Source of the DNA: Hemicentrotus pulcherrimus
Lineage: Eukaryota > Echinodermata > Echinoidea > Camarodonta > Strongylocentrotidae
Reading direction: 5' to 3'
NCBI GenBank assembly: GCA_003118195.1
Contig: BEXV01000024.1
Location: 358,867-422,866 of the forward strand
DNA length: 64,000 bases
Positions 1 through 12,800 of this stretch are shown here, in pieces. Every line of letters starts with the position of its first letter. Position 1 is the first letter of the stretch. The notes beneath the pieces were generated by a model. It searched no databases. It was not told the DNA's origin and saw only the letters and a list, made by a program, of their open reading frames with translations. The translations under genes were made by a program, and so were the position numbers.

Positions 1-768
1 CCCCCCCCCCCCACCCCTCAAAGAACGAAAAGAAATAAGGAGTGAATATACAGGGGATTTTCTTCTTCTTCAGTATTATAGCCTGCCATAAAAGATTGAA
101 TTGCAAATGTCATTGTCACAATTTTTATTTTATTTAGTTTCGTTCAATCTTGTGAACATTTTTTAGTGTTCTATTAAACCAGGAAATATTAAAAAGAAAA
201 CAAACATTCTGTATTTATAAACATAGTGGGCTGATATGCATGAGACTGAATCTAAATTTGTATCTATGTTGTATGCTGCAATAACATTATTAGAGTACTT
301 TCTTTTTGCTTTTAATAGCTTGTCATTTACAGCGATATGTAGAGATCTATCAATCTCGTTGATCTTGTTTGATCCTCAATGTTGGACATGTATGGAATTT
401 CTGAAAACATAAGGTACTACATGTACAGTAGAACTACTGTATGAACTGTATCTCAAGACTAAATTGAACCAATTTGTCGGTGAGGTACAAAAAGCTTTGC
501 CTAAAAGCATCTTTATCAATAAATTGATATGATATTTAAAGTGCTCTGTAAAGTATTTTAGAATGTGGGTGATTGATTAAAGTCGTATCTTCAGAGAAAA
601 GGCTTTAGAATCTGAGTGAGGTATACGGTATAGAGTTGAGCTTCATGCAGAAGCAGGCTTTTCATGATTTTTGTTGAAATCCTGCAAAATCTTTACAGTA
701 TCTGAAAATTCTATGTATATTTTTCATTTTATTCTCTTTCTTGATCTGTTTTTTTTTCTATTTCTCAG
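1..768. other. Upstream intron sequence
   Basis: Begins with 12 C. AT-rich, with no exon recognised; the missing first SH3 strands are not found here. Ends in a T-rich tract leading to the exon 1 acceptor. Confidence 0.6.
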
Positions 769-809
769 GGTGGTATCGCGGTTATTGCTCAAAGAAATCC
801 TCTGTGCCG
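769..809 (+). CDS. DOCK3/4: Exon 1 (in window): SH3 domain core
   Basis: Encodes GWYRGYCSKKSSVP between a tttctcag acceptor and a gtaagc donor. GWYRG is the conserved SH3 tryptophan strand of DOCK-A/B proteins. It starts with two bases of a split glycine codon, so an earlier exon with the first SH3 strands must lie left of the window. It ends in phase 0. Confidence 0.85.
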
Positions 810-3800
810 GTAAGCATTGCTCATTTGTTTTTATCAGGTTTTTATACAAAGAAAATATTATGTATATTTCAAATGCATGGTATTGGATTAATATAAATCC
901 TGCTTATAAAGACATTGTACCTGTGTGCAAGTCTCAGTTATTTACCCATACAGTTGTTACAGTCCACCTCTAATACATTTCACTGTATATTACGATTGTA
1001 TTGAATTAATAGCCCAATTAGAGCTTTGATCAATATTAAGTCAAGCAAATTGATACTTTTTATGTCAAATATGTTGATAATGGTAACTCCACAGAGTTTG
1101 GGAATTAAATGGACACCAATTGACATAAAAACCTTAGACTTGCCCTTGTAGATGAACTGCAAATCATAGAAAAGAGATTGTGTTTGGACCATGACTTAAA
1201 AGATAATATACAGTTTTGGGAAATTTTGAAAATTGGGTGGATAGCGATTCTTTACAATTTTGATATATTTGGATGCCCTTTTGGATGTTTTATAAGCAAT
1301 AGAAAATGTAGCCCCTAAAACACTTCTGCTTTCGAGAAAAATTTAATATAAAAATTTACCGGTGCTCCTGGTAAATTTTGATAAATTTCAAAGAGCGCCT
1401 ACGGCTGTAGCATGCTAGCTGCGACCATGAAAATCTCAGAATACGTATGTAGTTGTGATATATTTTTTCCAAACAGGAATACCTAATCGGTCAATTTTAG
1501 TCAAGAAACATTGTTTATAGAAATTAATATCTTGACCTTGAGAGGGAGCTATACAACATAAAAAGTGTATTATTTACAATTTCACAACGTTAGACTCGAT
1601 TTCAACCGCGACAACAATCACTGAATATTGTAGGATCGCATATGCTTCCAATATGTTTATTTGAACCAAATTCATGACCCCATACCAAAACTTTGTATTA
1701 CCTTTAATGTAAAATGCATACAATGTATATTCCTTCAAATGCACAGTTTTGAGGACTTGGGTTTGATACACATGTATGTAGATGAGCAGGTGTGTAATGG
1801 TGAAGAGCTGTTTCGAGGATCAGCTGAGGGAATATTGCACAGTGCAGTGGGCCCCCAGGAATAAATCCCTTCCCCCTTAATAACGGCACTGTTCCCACTG
1901 CGGGAAAGGTTAGTCACAGGGTTGACTAGGCAATGGCTCATCAGGGGTTAGTAATCAATGAAATCGTAATGCATTCTGAAAACAATCTCAGCAAGGCCAA
2001 AGTCTGTCCATACTGCCATAACATATTGAGTGGGGTAGCTGTTCACACGATGATGAAAAAGACATGTACTACATGTATGTGTAGTACATTGATATGAATA
2101 AATGTAAACAGCTGTTGCAACAAAAAAAACGGTGAGAAAGGGACAGAGACAGAGAAGACTGTCTTATTCATTTTGAATAAAGTTGGATAGGGGTTGGATG
2201 AAAATGGAAGGAAACTTCCTCTCTCATTCACTGCCCTAGCTGACATGATGCTGTCACTTCTCATTTCTCAGAGCTATGAGTAGATTTGTTACCCAGAAAA
2301 TCATCACTTTTGGATTTGATTTGGCTGCTAATCTTGATGACAGCTCATCATCCAATCTTTCTAAAGTTGGCAGCTATCCAACAAGTCTGAGGACAAGAAA
2401 GAAAATTGTTCATTCTTCCCCTATCGATATATTGGCTGACATGTAGTTTTTAATACGCACATGATGCAGGTAATGAAAAATATAGAGTATCACTTCCTTA
2501 TTTCTTTGTCATACATAATTTATTTAGACCATGTGTGTTGAGCAAACATGCTCATTGTTCACCGAGCAGACAGTGTGGGATAGAACTTTTTATGGACTTC
2601 CTAAACAGTAGTTTCAGTACTCAATCCTTCCAATTATACTCTATAGCATGCTATATAGCACCTCTCTAGTTAAAGTTACAGTAGATACATGACACAAGTC
2701 CCTTATACATCATTGTGTATATAGCATAATTTGGTATTATTATCATGAAACTGGGAGTTACAAATGTATTCCCTAATATTGCAGTTACATGTACATGTAC
2801 ATGCTGTTCTAACTTCTAATTATCACTAAGTTGCACATGCCTGTATTGCATTGGGCTGTGTGATTCTAAGAACAGCAAATAAATAGACCTGTAAATTATA
2901 TGCATACCGTAGTAATAAAAATAATAGTCCTTTCTTGTATAGCGCATAATACTTAGTCTTTGATGAATGGTCTTTGCTCGACACTAGATTTCTTATTCAA
3001 ATCAAGCTGTAGCACTAGTGACCCATGCATTTAATCCCTTCACTACCAAAGTCTGTCAATCCTATAGGGTTAATACTGCAGCCACCTAGTCCTCGGAGGC
3101 ATAGGATTAAAACCCATGAAATTCTAAGCTCAAGATAAATGGAGCTTTGGCTGGAGTCTGCGACAAACGTGTGATCTACAAGTCAGGCTGAATCCACCTA
3201 GTGAATACAACTAAACATACACCTGTACATGTAAATGTAGATTAAAGTACAGAACTCGAAATACTGGTAGTGTGTTGGCGCTTCGAGCATCCCCCCTGTT
3301 TTTACCAATGATGTTATAACCATCCAAATAATCATTTGTATGAATCTTTTGTTTTGTTTTCCATGCTTCATACAGGGTATTTTCCCAACATCTTACGTGC
3401 ATATAAGAGAACCACCTATAGATGGGTAAGTGCAAAAATTGACCAATACTACATTCAACATATTTTATCATTTGCTATTTGAATCGTTTGTAGTATGTTT
3501 GTACTATCATACACGTATGTCATGCCTTCCTTTTTATATGATTTTTTGTTTGGCAATAACAGTGTACATGTACCTTTCATACAGTGCCTCACAAACTGTC
3601 TTACATGTGCAATGTAGGGCCTCACTTCATCCCATTATGAATGAAATATGCATTTTGGGTTTTTAAAATATTTTTTTTAGAGGGGAGGCATTCGTAAGAT
3701 TTATGAGTAGAATTATATAACATACAGGTACACGTATGTGCTTTTTTTGCCTTTAGAATATACTCGTAGTGAGAAAAAAAATGAAGAAAAAATAATTACT

Positions 3801-6800
3801 GGTAGATGATTTCAAACTATCTCAATATAAATCAACCCATAATATAGTACATAGAATATACCAAGTTTGGATATTTTGCTCAGTTTATGACAGACTTTAT
3901 TACCGGTAGTCATTTAAAATTTGGAACAATTTGACTCTATTGAAATACACATCTTGCTCAATAGGTGATTAATCTATTGTATACATGTACATGGTTTTTG
4001 TTTGTTTATTTGCTTGTTATGATGTCAAGCATGAGTGCATATCGCCTGTTATGGGGAAGTATTAGAAAGAAAGATATGTTATTGCCTGCACGCTGCTTGT
4101 ATTAATGCAGAGGTTTAGATGATGGTAAATTAACCTTGGTTTGTAGACTGGCAATATACCCAGTATCAGGCCAAAACAAATGGCAATGTGTACATTTAAG
4201 GATTAATTGTTAATTGCTCACACGTGACCAATTCTGAGTCAGAACCCTACAATCTGTGCATGCACTCATGGGTGCACTTACTTCATTTAGATATTTTTTT
4301 CCCTTCTCACTAACTGAAATATTTGCAGATCATGACCTCAAAAGGCCAATTGAGAAATAAAGACAGTCAACACAATTCAACAATATTTGTTATATTGCAT
4401 TGATGAATTGAGTACATGTACAGATAAATTTGGTGTTGATGTGAAGGCCCATATGTGAATGAAAATACTAACTTGGAATGGCAAAATAGGCTCAAAATGC
4501 ACTCTAGGTACTAGCTGTAAAGATACGCTACGTAAGTATTTTGTGTGTACTACTTCTACTACCGGTACATGTTTATATATTTCATACTTATTTCAACTCT
4601 GCTAGTATTTTGGGGGAAATTTGCCAATTTGCCACATAAGATGAGAAGAATTGCCCTTGAAATGCTATTTATTATATACTGGCAACTAAAAATAGTTTAT
4701 CAAATATGTGATACATGTAAAGCCTAGCCATTTTTGGCACAAATACAGTCAGCAAGTGCATTCAGCAAATGAGCTTTTTTGATTTTATATACCGGTAGGT
4801 AATTGTCATTTTTATTTCAACCGTCCAAAATGTAATATATTTCACAGCTATTGTTATTCATTACACAAAAACACCCCATTCAGAACATCTGCAAGATAGT
4901 TTTAAAGCCCGTCTGTACTAAAGTAATTTGGCTAGGTGGCTATCTCATCAACTCAGCACTCAATTAAAGTAAGAAAAAGAGGATCATGGGGGACAAACAG
5001 GCATTGCTTAGGCATTCAATGTTGAGGCATTCATTGTTTTCTATATGGAGGGAACAAGTAGCTACAAGAAGTACAATGGGGCTTTAAGAAAGCATATTCA
5101 CAACTAAGAATTCATCAAAACCTTTAAATAAAAAATATACAAAATTAGTCCAAAGTGTATAGTTTTTCTCCAGTAAAATGCAAGTATATATTTTGATTTT
5201 AAATCCTGCAATCTGCATGTAATATAAAATGTTACCTCATTACAACTCATCCAAAAGAGTAAACCAGTGAGACTCAGCATTTCATTACACATAGTTCTGG
5301 AGAGTTCTGAGCCACAGATATTATTCTTTGCCTACATGAACATGTTTGATGACAGACTGTGCATACACTTGTACACACTTCAGAAACAGAAACTGAATTC
5401 AGTATATAGACCAGAGGCACGGCACCTATTAAAGTTAGCTTTACATGTACATCTGTTGAAATAAATCTATTTTGGTCTTTATCAGTTTCCTATAGTGTGG
5501 CCCGTCTTTTGAAACTATAGCACAATGAAATCCTATAGAGGTGAATGAGGGTACACCATGCACAAAATCTGATTTCCTGTTGCAATATTTCATGATTAGA
5601 CCTGGTAGACTTGAACTGTTGAGGAAATTCAGAAAGAGACAGTATTGGACACAGAATGAAGTACTATCCTTCTGCATTGATTTTTATCGTGGGTATACAC
5701 ACGTCATAGAGCATATCAGTTGTATGCAACAACAATAAAAGATATACATGTACAGTGTACATGTATGTAAATTGTCTGCCTAATTGATTATTCTGCTTAC
5801 AAAAAGCAGAGCTTTGTTTTATCTTGTACCGTAAAAGTAGAAATATTTGCCGTACATTAATTTTCACAGATTTTGCACTATTGATCGGCAAGCACAAATT
5901 TTAGAACTCACAAAAATATAAGCATGACTTTTTATGCATGTTTTGAATGGGCTAAAATAGAATTAAGAACCAGCGAATATGTTTTGAGGTTGCTCAACGC
6001 AAAAAAATTAATTGCGCAAAAATAACAGCGTTTACAGTTTAAGTACCCATAGTGTTGCTCCCCGAGCTTACTTGAAACTCAAAGGTTGCTAGACATTGTG
6101 CAACACAAAGATGTAAGACTTTTTTTTGGATTGGTACGTATGTAGTCGGGTTGGTTCTTTTTTCCTTCACCTATATTTGGGATGGTTTCATTTCCAGTCC
6201 CTAGTCTGAAATCGGATCAGTTTGTAGACTTGACTACTGTGTACATCTGAAGGGCATAAACTGAAGAAGAAAACAAAAATCAAGTGACACATTATGAAAA
6301 GAATCTGCGCATAAACGCACAAAGTTTGTATCTCAAATCCATAATGTCCTTTATGATGCATACTGCAAGGATCCCCCCCCCCAAAAAAAAAAATCCCCAC
6401 AACAACAACAACATGACAAAATGGAAAAAAATGGAAAAATAGAAAATAAATATACAAATGAAAGGAAAAAATGGTCTTTATAGAGAGGAAAAGTCTTTCT
6501 ATACAAAAGGTTGCTCAAGCAGGTATACTATTTTATGATTGTTAACTATGAAAACTTAAAAAGTGATAGAAAAACTCTATAGCACTGAATATCGTGAATG
6601 TGGATTAGTAGAGGATTTTAGTAACACAGAGACCGATAGAGATACAAGACACAAGTACATGGAGGACAAATGGCCGCCTCATTCAACATACTGTAGAGCT
6701 TGAACTAAAACATGTGTCAACTACCTGCACATAGACACAGATCTTAAAGGCAGCTGTCAAGTCATTCTTTTTCCTTTAAAAAAAATCCTTATTTTCATGA

Positions 6801-9800
6801 CAGCAGAATTCAGTGAACTAAATAATTGTCAAATAGTTTTACAAGGTGTGGGGGAGAGGCAGGAAAATTGTATAAATGGGTACACCATGTGTGTATTTCT
6901 TAAAAGGACAGGAGTATTCTCTCTTAGAGGGATGTATTAGTTCTGACAAGAACTTTTTTTGGGGTATAGTTCTGACAAGAACTTGTAGATAACCTGAAGA
7001 AAGAGATGGTTTTGAGGATTCGGACTACACACATGGTGAACCCGTTTAAGATTTCCTGAATCTGAAGAAATGATATCAGTTCATCAAATTACAGTTTGAT
7101 TACAAAGAATGTTCAGACTTAGAAAAAAAGTTCATGGTACTTCCAATTTTGTCTTTTAGGAGAGAGACAAAGATATTGCTCCATTTCCCTAGCTTGGCTT
7201 TTGGTAGGTATACCGGTATGTGTATGAACTTGTCATTTTACATTGCACAATTCACTCATGTTTTTTCTCCTCTTCTTTCTTCCATTTTTGCTTCATGTAC
7301 CGACAGAGAGGAAGAACGGCGCCGGAAGGCCAACGAGCCTCTGATTCAGGAAGTGACGCTGGTCCTACGAGAGTGGCATGTCATCTTTGTTGAACGCTTT
7401 ATGGTAAGAAACAATGACCCCTTGACTCCTACACTGAAGCTATCTTTGTGCTGGTCACATTCACGCAAGAAAATGTGTGAGTTCATGTTAGATAGTTTTA
7501 TACATGTTAGAAAGGGATTTGAGTTTGCAGCAATATATTGTATCAGTAGTACTTTTGAAGAAGAATCTCCCCAAACTTCCCTCTGAGTTTCGTTATGTCG
7601 TTATGTCGTTAATGAGTTTATCATGGTGAAGATTGTTTTTACTGATTATATGAAACAGACTCCTAGAAGACAATCACTCAGTTGATGGGTAATTACTTCC
7701 ATAAATATCAGAAAGAAGTTGAGAAATGATAAGCAGACCCTTATGAGTCAAATTTTCATTTAGTCATTTAAGACTGATCATGGTGAGCAGGCTGCTTTAT
7801 ACATGTACGTGCATGAGTATGTCCAAACTATCAAATATCAGGGCATTTAAAAGGAAAAGAGGGAATACTTATCTCCATGTTAGCAAAAGAGGAAGTCAGA
7901 ACCATACTGTTTACTTGTATCATTACTCACTAAGAGCTAGTGAGTCTTTTATTGTAAATGGAACTTACAGCCTTTTCACACACAGCTAAAATTCATCGTA
8001 TCTAGTGATGATTAGAATCATCATAAAAATTTAGTCATGATTATAGACAAAATTTCCCAGTGTGAACATCGGTTATACGATGTTGGGATAGATACGAAGT
8101 CGCGATCTATACGCCCCTAAAAGCAGGCTACAGATACGAAGTTCGTATCTAGAGAGCTTGACATTTTGTGTGTGAAAGGAAATTCGTGTTTAGTTAACCT
8201 GGATGGAGCGTGCGCTTTGATTGACGTGACATGACCTTCAATGCGCAATGGCACTACTGCGCATTTTACGAGCAGTAGTTAATCACGAAACGATTAAAGA
8301 TCGCACCGAAATTTCTGTGTGTGAAAGGCTCGTGATTAGTTTAAACACGTTCGAAACACGTTTAAACTAGTCATGTTTAAAGAATTTTAGCTGTGTGTGA
8401 AAAGGCTGTTATTTTTAAAACAATGCTCCAAGGCCCTGCTTGCTAAGTATTCACTCAACCATTACGACATGAGCCTTTGTGGTAGTTAATGCAATAACAG
8501 ATGCAAATTTTGTGTCACATTGATAATGTTATGTTCTGCAATAACCATGTTTAAGAATTTCAAGAAAATCTTTGAGTTAGGTTAAAATCATTTGATATTG
8601 TGAACACACATACCAGTGTACATGTAGATGTATGATGAAAGAAGTGATATTTTAATCAAAGGATACCTTACAAATGTTATTCTTTATTTTATCAATAAAA
8701 GCTTTTGGAAGTTTGCCATGGTTTCACTAGCCATAGATTTGTTTTAAAATGTACTAGACAAAACAGACAATAAATAATAATGATTTTAAAGCAAGTGGAA
8801 CAATACATTTTGACATATGAAACTTCTAGAATCTGAAAATATCAAGAAATAGTGTGAAAAATGTAATGTAAGGGTTGTTTTAACAATCAGGGTACACAAT
8901 AGCCTTTAGACAAGGCCCCATGTCTGATAGACGCGAGCGACTAAAAAGAAACTAATCGCAATAACGTGAGAGAACACCAGAGCAAGTGGCCCAGCCAAGT
9001 GGCCTTTAGTAATCTGGTTTGGATTTCTTATGTTAACCCTTGTTTCCGACAGGAATTTTCTACTGAAATGGTAGCGTCCAATCACCGAACGTATCATCGC
9101 GTGACGTTGGCATATATTATCCATCATGTTCACAGTAAACTCTGCGTAGAATAGTACGAATACCTATAATGTTGAATGAAACGAGTTGGACTGGTTCATT
9201 TTATGAACAGGGAAATTCCAATTATCTCACTTACAATTGTTAGTTCAAGTCATAAAATGCTCCCTATTTTATTGTAATTTTGCATGTAAAATAGATTTAG
9301 ATGTGATATTTTGTATTAATCATTTATATGTTCATCTCATAAGCAAAACTAGTTTATGTTTTGATAATGAACAAATCAAGAACGAAATCAACTGGGAGAT
9401 GGCCAATAAATCCAAAGTCATGAATAATTTATGCAGAGGAGTAAAGCTAGAATCCAAAAGGCCTCGTGGCTATTAAAAGCCACTCGATCACCCCAGGTCT
9501 CTAGACTCATCTCAGCCGCTGATTGGGGTGGTAAATAGCCAGAGTCATGAGGCCTTGTCAAAAGGCTAGGTACCGGTACACTCACTTTGATGGCCGTTAA
9601 AAACAAAACAATGAACAACCAAGGAAAATCTTCCTTGGTCAACTATTTTGCACTGTTAGATCAAGAGTGAAGGAATCGTTTGAAACAAGCAACTACTTTT
9701 CAAAATATGTAATTAAGTATATGCAAATTTTTTCACATTTTCGCTGTCTCATTTCATTTTTGCAAAGTTTAAACATGTGCATGTCTGACATACGGTACGT

Positions 9801-12800
9801 ACCAAAAAAGCATTATCAACTATCCGAATGAACTCTTCCAACGGGTCTATGTATTAGGTCTGAATTGAGCGTAATATTTTGGCAAATCTACATATTTTGA
9901 CTTTGCACCAAAATTGAGGTGCAAAATGGGTCAAAAAATGTCCTCTCCGAAACCAGTGTTATAATTTAAAGTAAGGCCCCACTCAGTCAATCATTTTTTC
10001 CTCCTTGAGAAGAGTCACTAATATCCTACAAAATTATGATATTAACTTTCCCACACTTATGGTACTCAGTTTTTGGTAAATGCACGTTTTAAATTTGTTT
10101 GTCAGGGGTGTGTCAAAAAGTGTCCTCTCCGAAAGACACACATTGTTGACTGTACAAGATTGTTCTACATGTTCTGGTAGTTGATGTTACTCTATAATAC
10201 TCTGTAAAGAGGTATGTACTCGAAATGGAAGAAAGAGAACCTTGTAGGTCTTGTATATTGTATGGCATATATCTGACAGTCTAGATGTTTAGTTTAGTTG
10301 CCCAAAACTTATGTTGATGATACATAAAAGTTCTGTCTAAGATTCTACATAAGTTACACACTTAGTATTGTTGTGTTTATAAGGAAAGATGGATCAAGAG
10401 CACAAACCAATCATATGTCAACAAATAATGTCCTCTCCGAATGTTAGTATAAAGCATGTAGAATCTTCAAAACATTGATAAATGGTTTACTATCGGGTAT
10501 TCCTAAAACTATAGGATCACAGTATTGTCCAGGTACCTTCTGACAATATTTAGTTCAATGTGAATCCAGTTTTTAGTACTGGTAAGTCTTAAAGTGAGGG
10601 AGAAGATAATTTCTCTGGGTCTCTGGGTGATCAAAGATCTATGTGCAGATCATAAATGGGTGATAACAGGGATAAAATATGTTCTAATAAACTCTACATA
10701 TATCCAGTTTCATATATGCCATGAAATAATGAATCGTAATTGTATCAGGCAGTTCTAACTATGTCCTCTCCGAACATTTTTTTGATGCCACATATCTCGA
10801 GAACCATTTATCTTTTCATTCTGGAAGTTGGTATGCTAAAGCACCCTTACCATGTGTAGCTGTGCAGTACAGAATATAGGGTCAATCTGCTCTGTGTTTT
10901 TTTAAAAATCAGTAACTTCATGCTGTCAGTCCATCATTTTGTGCTGTGAAAAGATGCAAAACTGAATTTTACTGAATAAAACCATATTGCACTTGAAAAA
11001 TTGAGTTTTTAAAAAAATTCCATATCATCAAGTTATTAAGCTAGGTCATTCAGTTTCATCCAAAGAAGCAATAAATATTTTCTTTCTGCATAATGTCATC
11101 GGGTGACACTCCATCCTATTTTTTTCATCATGGACATGTTTCATGCTTGAAGAAAAAATAGTTTGACACTTGTAGCCCTAAAATTTTACAGACTTTACAA
11201 GTAACTTGTATACAACACACAATCAAAAATTCAGAAGATTCAAAGGAAATTTTTTTCTTCACCCCAAATGAGACAAAGTGTGTACCAGAACCCTGATTGT
11301 AAAACAACCCATAAATTACTGGTAAGAAAGAACTATGTTACACTATTAACATACCTTTTGCTGTGAGAATCAAACAGAAAGGTAATAGGGGCAGGATTAT
11401 AATGTAGATATTCAAATTAATCATATCAAAGTCCTTAATTAACCATAAAGTAAAACTTACACACAATGTAGGCTCATACATGTACTTCCATTTTGTAAAT
11501 ACTGTGTACCTTGTAAGTTTCGAATGAGCATTGATGTGTGTCAAGCTTACCTCTTCATTAAAGGGAAATCCTACCTAGATATCAAATTACATATGTACTC
11601 CAGAGGAAAGCAGAAAAAGCTGAGAATTAGACTGGTAAAAGTTTGAATGAAATTGGACAAAAATAATGAGAAAGTTATGAATTTTTGAAAGTTTGAATCA
11701 CTAAAGGTATGTGCTCTCGTCTCTGTGACATAGTGGCTGACAACTTTCCCATTTGTTCCAACACACATAATGATTAAAAGTTTTCAGAAATGTGGAACTC
11801 ATGCTATTCATAACATATTTTGAGTAGTGCCCCAAGGGAGTAGGCACTACTTGTCAAAATTAATGATATTTTTTGTACAAGACAAATGGGAGAGTTACAT
11901 GTATCTGCGCCTCCGTTACAAGCCACTGACAAAACTGCCAATTTGAGATTTGCATAGACTTAATGTAATGATCTCATAATTTGAACATTCGTAACTTTAT
12001 AATAATTGCTCAAATTTATTTCAAATTTACGGCATTTTGAAATCATTTTTCTGCTTTTATAAAAATGAACTTACATGTTTTGAAAGGGTCGAATAGTTCA
12101 GCCTTTAATCAGACACTCATGAGTCTCTTGATTAAGTGTTGATTAGGTGTCTTATCGTTGGGCTCTTTGTGAAAGGTACTGACAGACTCATTATCTGATA
12201 GTAGTTCATTCCTTTCGAGGTTCATACTTTCTACAACTCTCTTACTTGGATAGGATTGATAAAGAAAGCAGACAGCATTTGTAGATAAAAAACAAATTAC
12301 ATACCGATAATCAATTGTCATCCAGTGAATTGTGGAGGGAGACAAGTGACCCAGCCAAAAGTTTGTTGCCTCGATTGATATACCAAAGAGGCAGTGTCAG
12401 TCATTTTTGGTCCCTAAAGGGAGATTGCTCAATAAAGGGAGATTGCTCAATACATCTACATGTATTGTACTTGCAAGAGTTTGTAGGCTGTATTGTTGTA
12501 GAGCACCAAAGTCAAGTTTTTTTTCCTTCAATTTTCAAAACAGTTTTCACTCATTGGTATGAATTTTATTAATCTTGAGCAAACAACATTTAATTCTAAG
12601 CAACTATTTGTGATAATTTTACGGACTATATGTCTACCATATAAAACGCTCCTGTATTATGTACATGTACATGACAGCTTGTGTATATACTGTACCTGTA
12701 CGTGTGTCTTTTCTCTTCCTCAATGCGGGATTTTCCCATTGTGAAATGTTCAGTGGACAGATACTGCCTTGAAGTTAAGTTCACCTTGTATTTGTGTGTA

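Noticed and set aside
7134..7586. 150-codon open frame as a stand-alone gene
   Set aside because: Only 7307-7403 is conserved (exon 3), bounded by good splice sites; the rest is intron read-through.
9939..10774. CRISPR-like array from the repeated 13-mer
   Set aside because: Repeats are too short, spacing is irregular (182-333 bases between starts), and the genome is eukaryotic.
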